This document shows positions 12,124 to 14,288 of a DNA stretch of 14,288 bases, in pieces. Source of the stretch: Sulfuricurvum sp. IAE1. GTDB lineage: Bacteria; Campylobacterota; Campylobacteria; Campylobacterales; Sulfurimonadaceae. The notes beneath the pieces were generated by a model. The model did no database searches. It worked only from the letters and a program-made list of their open reading frames with translations, and was not told the origin of the DNA. A program made the translations under genes and the position numbers. How positions within the stretch are numbered: position 1 is the first letter of the stretch; each line of letters opens with the position of its first letter. Location of the stretch: assembly GCA_945867285.1 (NCBI GenBank), contig CAMBHX010000034.1:1-14288 (forward strand), in the 5' to 3' direction.

Positions 12124-13812
12124 ATGCGCAGTGATACGATTAAAAAAGGGTTTGACAAGACCCCACATAGAAGTTTATTACGAGCAACAGGGCTCCAGGA
12201 TAGTGATTTCGACAAACCGTTTATTGGGGTTGCTAACTCCCATATCGATATTATTCCAGGGCATTTTTTCTTGCAAGAGTACGGTCGTATTGTCAAAGAG
12301 GCAATTCGTGAAGCAGGCGGTGTGCCGTTTGAGTTTAATACAATTGGTGTAGATGATGGGATCGCCATGGGACATGATGGGATGTTGTACTCTCTTCCTA
12401 GCCGTGAACTTATTGCCGACAGCATCGAGACGGTGATGAATGCTCATAAGCTTGATGGGCTAATTTGTATCCCAAACTGTGACAAAATCGTCCCTGGTAT
12501 GCTTATGGGGGCATTACGGGTCAATGTTCCGACGATTTTTGTTTCGGGTGGACCGATGAAGGCTGGGCATAAAAAAGATGGAACTCCAATCGATTTGGCA
12601 ACCGCATTTGAAGCGGTGGGAAAACATGCTGATGGCAAAATGTCGGATGAAGAACTTTATGAAATCGAATGTGAAGCATGTCCTAGTGGAGGGAGTTGTT
12701 CGGGGATGTTTACGGCAAATTCTATGAATACTTTATGCGAAGCAATGGGGGTGGCATTGCCTGGTAATGGTACGGTTTTAGCCATGACACCTGAGCGTAT
12801 TGCTATGGTCAAAGAGGCGGCAAAACGGATCGTTGCGATGACAATGGATCAAAATAGTGAAAAGTGGAATATGCGTAATATTCTAAATGACAAAGCTATT
12901 CATAATGCATTTGTTATCGATATGGCAATGGGTGGTTCTTCCAATACTGTCTTGCATTTATTGAGTATTGCCAAAGAGGCTGAGGTCGATTTTGACATCA
13001 CGAAAATTAATGAAATCTCCGAAAAAGTGGCCCATATTGCCAAGATCTCTCCCTCGCTGTCTACAGTGCATATGGATGATATTAACCGTGCGGGTGGAGT
13101 CAATGCCGTCATGCGTGAAGTAAGCCGTCGTGGGGGTGTCTTGGAGCTTGATGCTATGACAGTAACAGGAGAGACATTGGGTGAACGGATCAAAGATGCG
13201 GTTATTTTGGATAGCAATGTGATTCATACTAATGAAAATGCCTTTTCTCCTGTAGGAGGATTATCAATTTTATTTGGAAATTTAGCACTTGAAGGTGCAG
13301 TCGTTAAAACAGCAGGGATTACCCCTAATATGCGTAAATTCACTGGAACAGCCATCTGTTTTAATTCTCAAGATGAAGCTATCAAAGGGATTATGGGACA
13401 TAAAGTTAAAGCTGGAAATGTTGTTGTTATCCGATACGAGGGTCCAAAAGGAGGTCCTGGTATGCAAGAGATGTTAGCACCCACAGCTCTCATTATGGGA
13501 ATGGGATTAGGGGAGAGTGTAGCGCTTATTACAGATGGGCGTTTTAGTGGAGCCACTCGTGGTGCTTCGATCGGTCACGTTAGTCCTGAAGCTGCAGAGG
13601 GTGGGCTTATTGCACTTATCGAAGATGGGGACGAAATTGAGTTAGATGTTGATGCGCATCTGTTGCAGCTTAATGTCAATGAAGATATTTTGGATAGCCG
13701 TCGTAGCTCTTGGAAGCCACTCAAAAAAGAGATTGGCTCAAAATGGCTCAAGCGTTATAGCTTGCTTGTTTCTAATGCTTCTAATGGAGCAGCTCTTAAA
13801 ACAGAATTATAA
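12124..13812 (+). CDS. ilvD: Dihydroxy-acid dehydratase IlvD
   Basis: IlvD dehydrates 2,3-dihydroxyisovalerate and 2,3-dihydroxy-3-methylvalerate to the keto acids that precede valine and isoleucine. The 562-residue length and whole sequence fit. Key elements are GVANSHIDIIPGH at 35-47, VDDGIAMGHDGMLYSLPSREL at 76 onward, PNCDK with cluster Cys C119 and Lys K121 (the Mg-binding, carbamylated Lys of the family), CEACPSGGSCSGMFTANSMN with C192, and DGRFSGATRG with catalytic Ser S475. At residue 46 there is Gly in PGH, as in E. coli IlvD, where the [2Fe-2S] plant and mycobacterial enzymes have a third Cys; this favours the oxygen-labile [4Fe-4S] type. The gene has its own promoter and stands alone, with no other ilv gene in the window. 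Confidence 0.96.
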   Translation: MRSDTIKKGFDKTPHRSLLRATGLQDSDFDKPFIGVANSHIDIIPGHFFLQEYGRIVKEAIREAGGVPFEFNTIGVDDGIAMGHDGMLYSLPSRELIADSIETVMNAHKLDGLICIPNCDKIVPGMLMGALRVNVPTIFVSGGPMKAGHKKDGTPIDLATAFEAVGKHADGKMSDEELYEIECEACPSGGSCSGMFTANSMNTLCEAMGVALPGNGTVLAMTPERIAMVKEAAKRIVAMTMDQNSEKWNMRNILNDKAIHNAFVIDMAMGGSSNTVLHLLSIAKEAEVDFDITKINEISEKVAHIAKISPSLSTVHMDDINRAGGVNAVMREVSRRGGVLELDAMTVTGETLGERIKDAVILDSNVIHTNENAFSPVGGLSILFGNLALEGAVVKTAGITPNMRKFTGTAICFNSQDEAIKGIMGHKVKAGNVVVIRYEGPKGGPGMQEMLAPTALIMGMGLGESVALITDGRFSGATRGASIGHVSPEAAEGGLIALIEDGDEIELDVDAHLLQLNVNEDILDSRRSSWKPLKKEIGSKWLKRYSLLVSNASNGAALKTEL

Positions 13813-13840
13813 AGTTTAAGCTATCTTTAGTGTTAAGGGG

Positions 13841-13870
13841 AGTACCATAAAAAAATATGATACTTTATTT
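13841..13870 (+). terminator. Possible weak terminator after ilvD
   Basis: AGTACCATA (13841-13849) and TATGATACT (13856-13864) pair with one mismatch around six A, followed by TTATTT. It lies 28 bases after the ilvD stop. The stem is A/T-rich, so the call is tentative. Confidence 0.3.
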
Positions 13871-13884
13871 AATACTTTAGAAGG

Positions 13885-14288
13885 ATGGTCTTGTCTTTTT
13901 TTCATTATCATACTCCCACACCTCGTGAGGTAAAATTCAACCGCCTCATATTGGGGTTACTATTAATCGCAGGAGTTATCTCACAGCGTATTGAGTTTTT
14001 GTATTGTTATTTTGTTATTAGTTTAATTTCTATCGCCACCCTTATTCATTATTCTCCTACGACGTACTTGTATAAAGTAATCATTTTTTTCTTCGAGAAA
14101 CCTTTTTGTACAATATCACCAGCCTATGAACGCTCATATGCTATGCATAAAGAGAGCGAACTTTTTGAACTAGGATTGCGTTTGATTGTTGTTTCTATAG
14201 CAATTTATGTTCACTCTCTTGCGCCGTTAGCTGGGTGGTTAATAGCTATTTTCATGGGTATCTTTATGATGATTAGCACTTTTTTTGG
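13885..14288 (+). CDS. Integral membrane protein, 3' end outside window
   Basis: The frame is open from ATG 13885 to the window edge, about 134 residues, after an in-frame stop at 13870-13872. The start of the product is MVLSFFHYHTPTPREVKFNR. Hydrophobic segments follow: LILGLLLIAGVISQ (22-35), LYCYFVISLISIATLIHY (about 40-57), LRLIVVSIAIYVHSLAPLAG (about 97-116) and WLIAIFMGIFMMISTFFG (117-134). A loop between them reads EKPFCTISPAYERSYAMHKESE. The TTG at 13891 is an alternative start, because AAGGA lies 5 bases before it while the same motif sits too close to the ATG. The VKFNR start and helix pattern vaguely recall the DUF4395 membrane family; I would not insist on this. Nothing links it to ilvD by function. 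Confidence 0.65.
   Translation, partial: MVLSFFHYHTPTPREVKFNRLILGLLLIAGVISQRIEFLYCYFVISLISIATLIHYSPTTYLYKVIIFFFEKPFCTISPAYERSYAMHKESELFELGLRLIVVSIAIYVHSLAPLAGWLIAIFMGIFMMISTFF

Noticed and set aside
12900..13227. Several minus-strand open frames across ilvD
   Set aside because: They are shadows of a strongly conserved gene and show no ribosome sites or protein features.
13849..13932. Frame after ilvD encoding a short hydrophobic peptide (residues YDTLFNTLEGWSCLFF)
   Set aside because: It has no start codon with a ribosome site and ends at a TAA after 28 codons; the overlapping frame from 13885 stays open to the window edge.

Overview
The window looks like a chromosomal segment of a sulfur-oxidising member of the Campylobacterota, close to Sulfuricurvum/Sulfurimonas. 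The reasons are the moderately AT-rich coding sequence, the tRNA order Gly-Leu-Cys-Ser, an HP0495-type small protein, short T/A-rich promoters with clear TATAAT boxes, and the style of molybdoenzyme accessory genes. The genus is an inference from these features, not from a database match.

Region 1 (1-3123, plus strand) is the downstream end of a molybdoenzyme operon. It holds the C-terminal part of a haem-binding gamma subunit of the type II DMSO-reductase / ethylbenzene-dehydrogenase kind, fused to a cytochrome c domain. Then come a small Cys-containing exported protein, a TorD-type chaperone, and a 365-residue protein with four cysteine clusters of ferredoxin type. The catalytic alpha and beta subunits should lie just upstream, outside the window.

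Region 2 (3209-6786, minus strand) is a tightly packed operon: leuC (3-isopropylmalate dehydratase large subunit), mobA, moaC, an HP0495/DUF493-type protein, and an unrecognised 322-residue protein. A hairpin plus T-run ends it at 3134-3155. Two molybdenum-cofactor genes thus converge on a molybdoenzyme operon.

Region 3 (6850-11479, minus strand) is the most unusual part and concerns the cell envelope. In transcription order it encodes an exported M15 (VanY-like) peptidase, a six-helix membrane protein with an apparent threefold internal repeat, an outer-membrane beta-barrel-like protein with a C-terminal SPOR-type domain, a protein with about 61 Met in 313 residues, and an exported C39-type cysteine peptidase without an ABC transporter. 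The Met-rich protein carries both a Sec signal peptide and a second, bacteriocin-leader-like motif (LSDMEMTETKGE), followed by twelve 12-residue repeats. Substrate, peptidase and barrel together recall the logic of Fap functional-amyloid export (FapC/FapD/FapF), but no sequence relation to the Fap fibre proteins is visible. I regard this as a candidate undescribed C39-dependent surface or periplasmic polymer system.

Region 4 (11552-12015, minus strand) is a cluster of four tRNA genes (transcription order Gly-GCC, Leu-TAA, Cys-GCA, Ser-TGA), all with encoded CCA, behind a good sigma-70 promoter. Region 5 (12088-14288, plus strand) holds ilvD with its own TATAAT box, transcribed divergently from the tRNAs, and the start of a membrane protein that runs off the window end. 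No insertion sequence, CRISPR array or prophage gene was seen. No gene-free stretch exceeds 300 bases once the tRNAs are counted.
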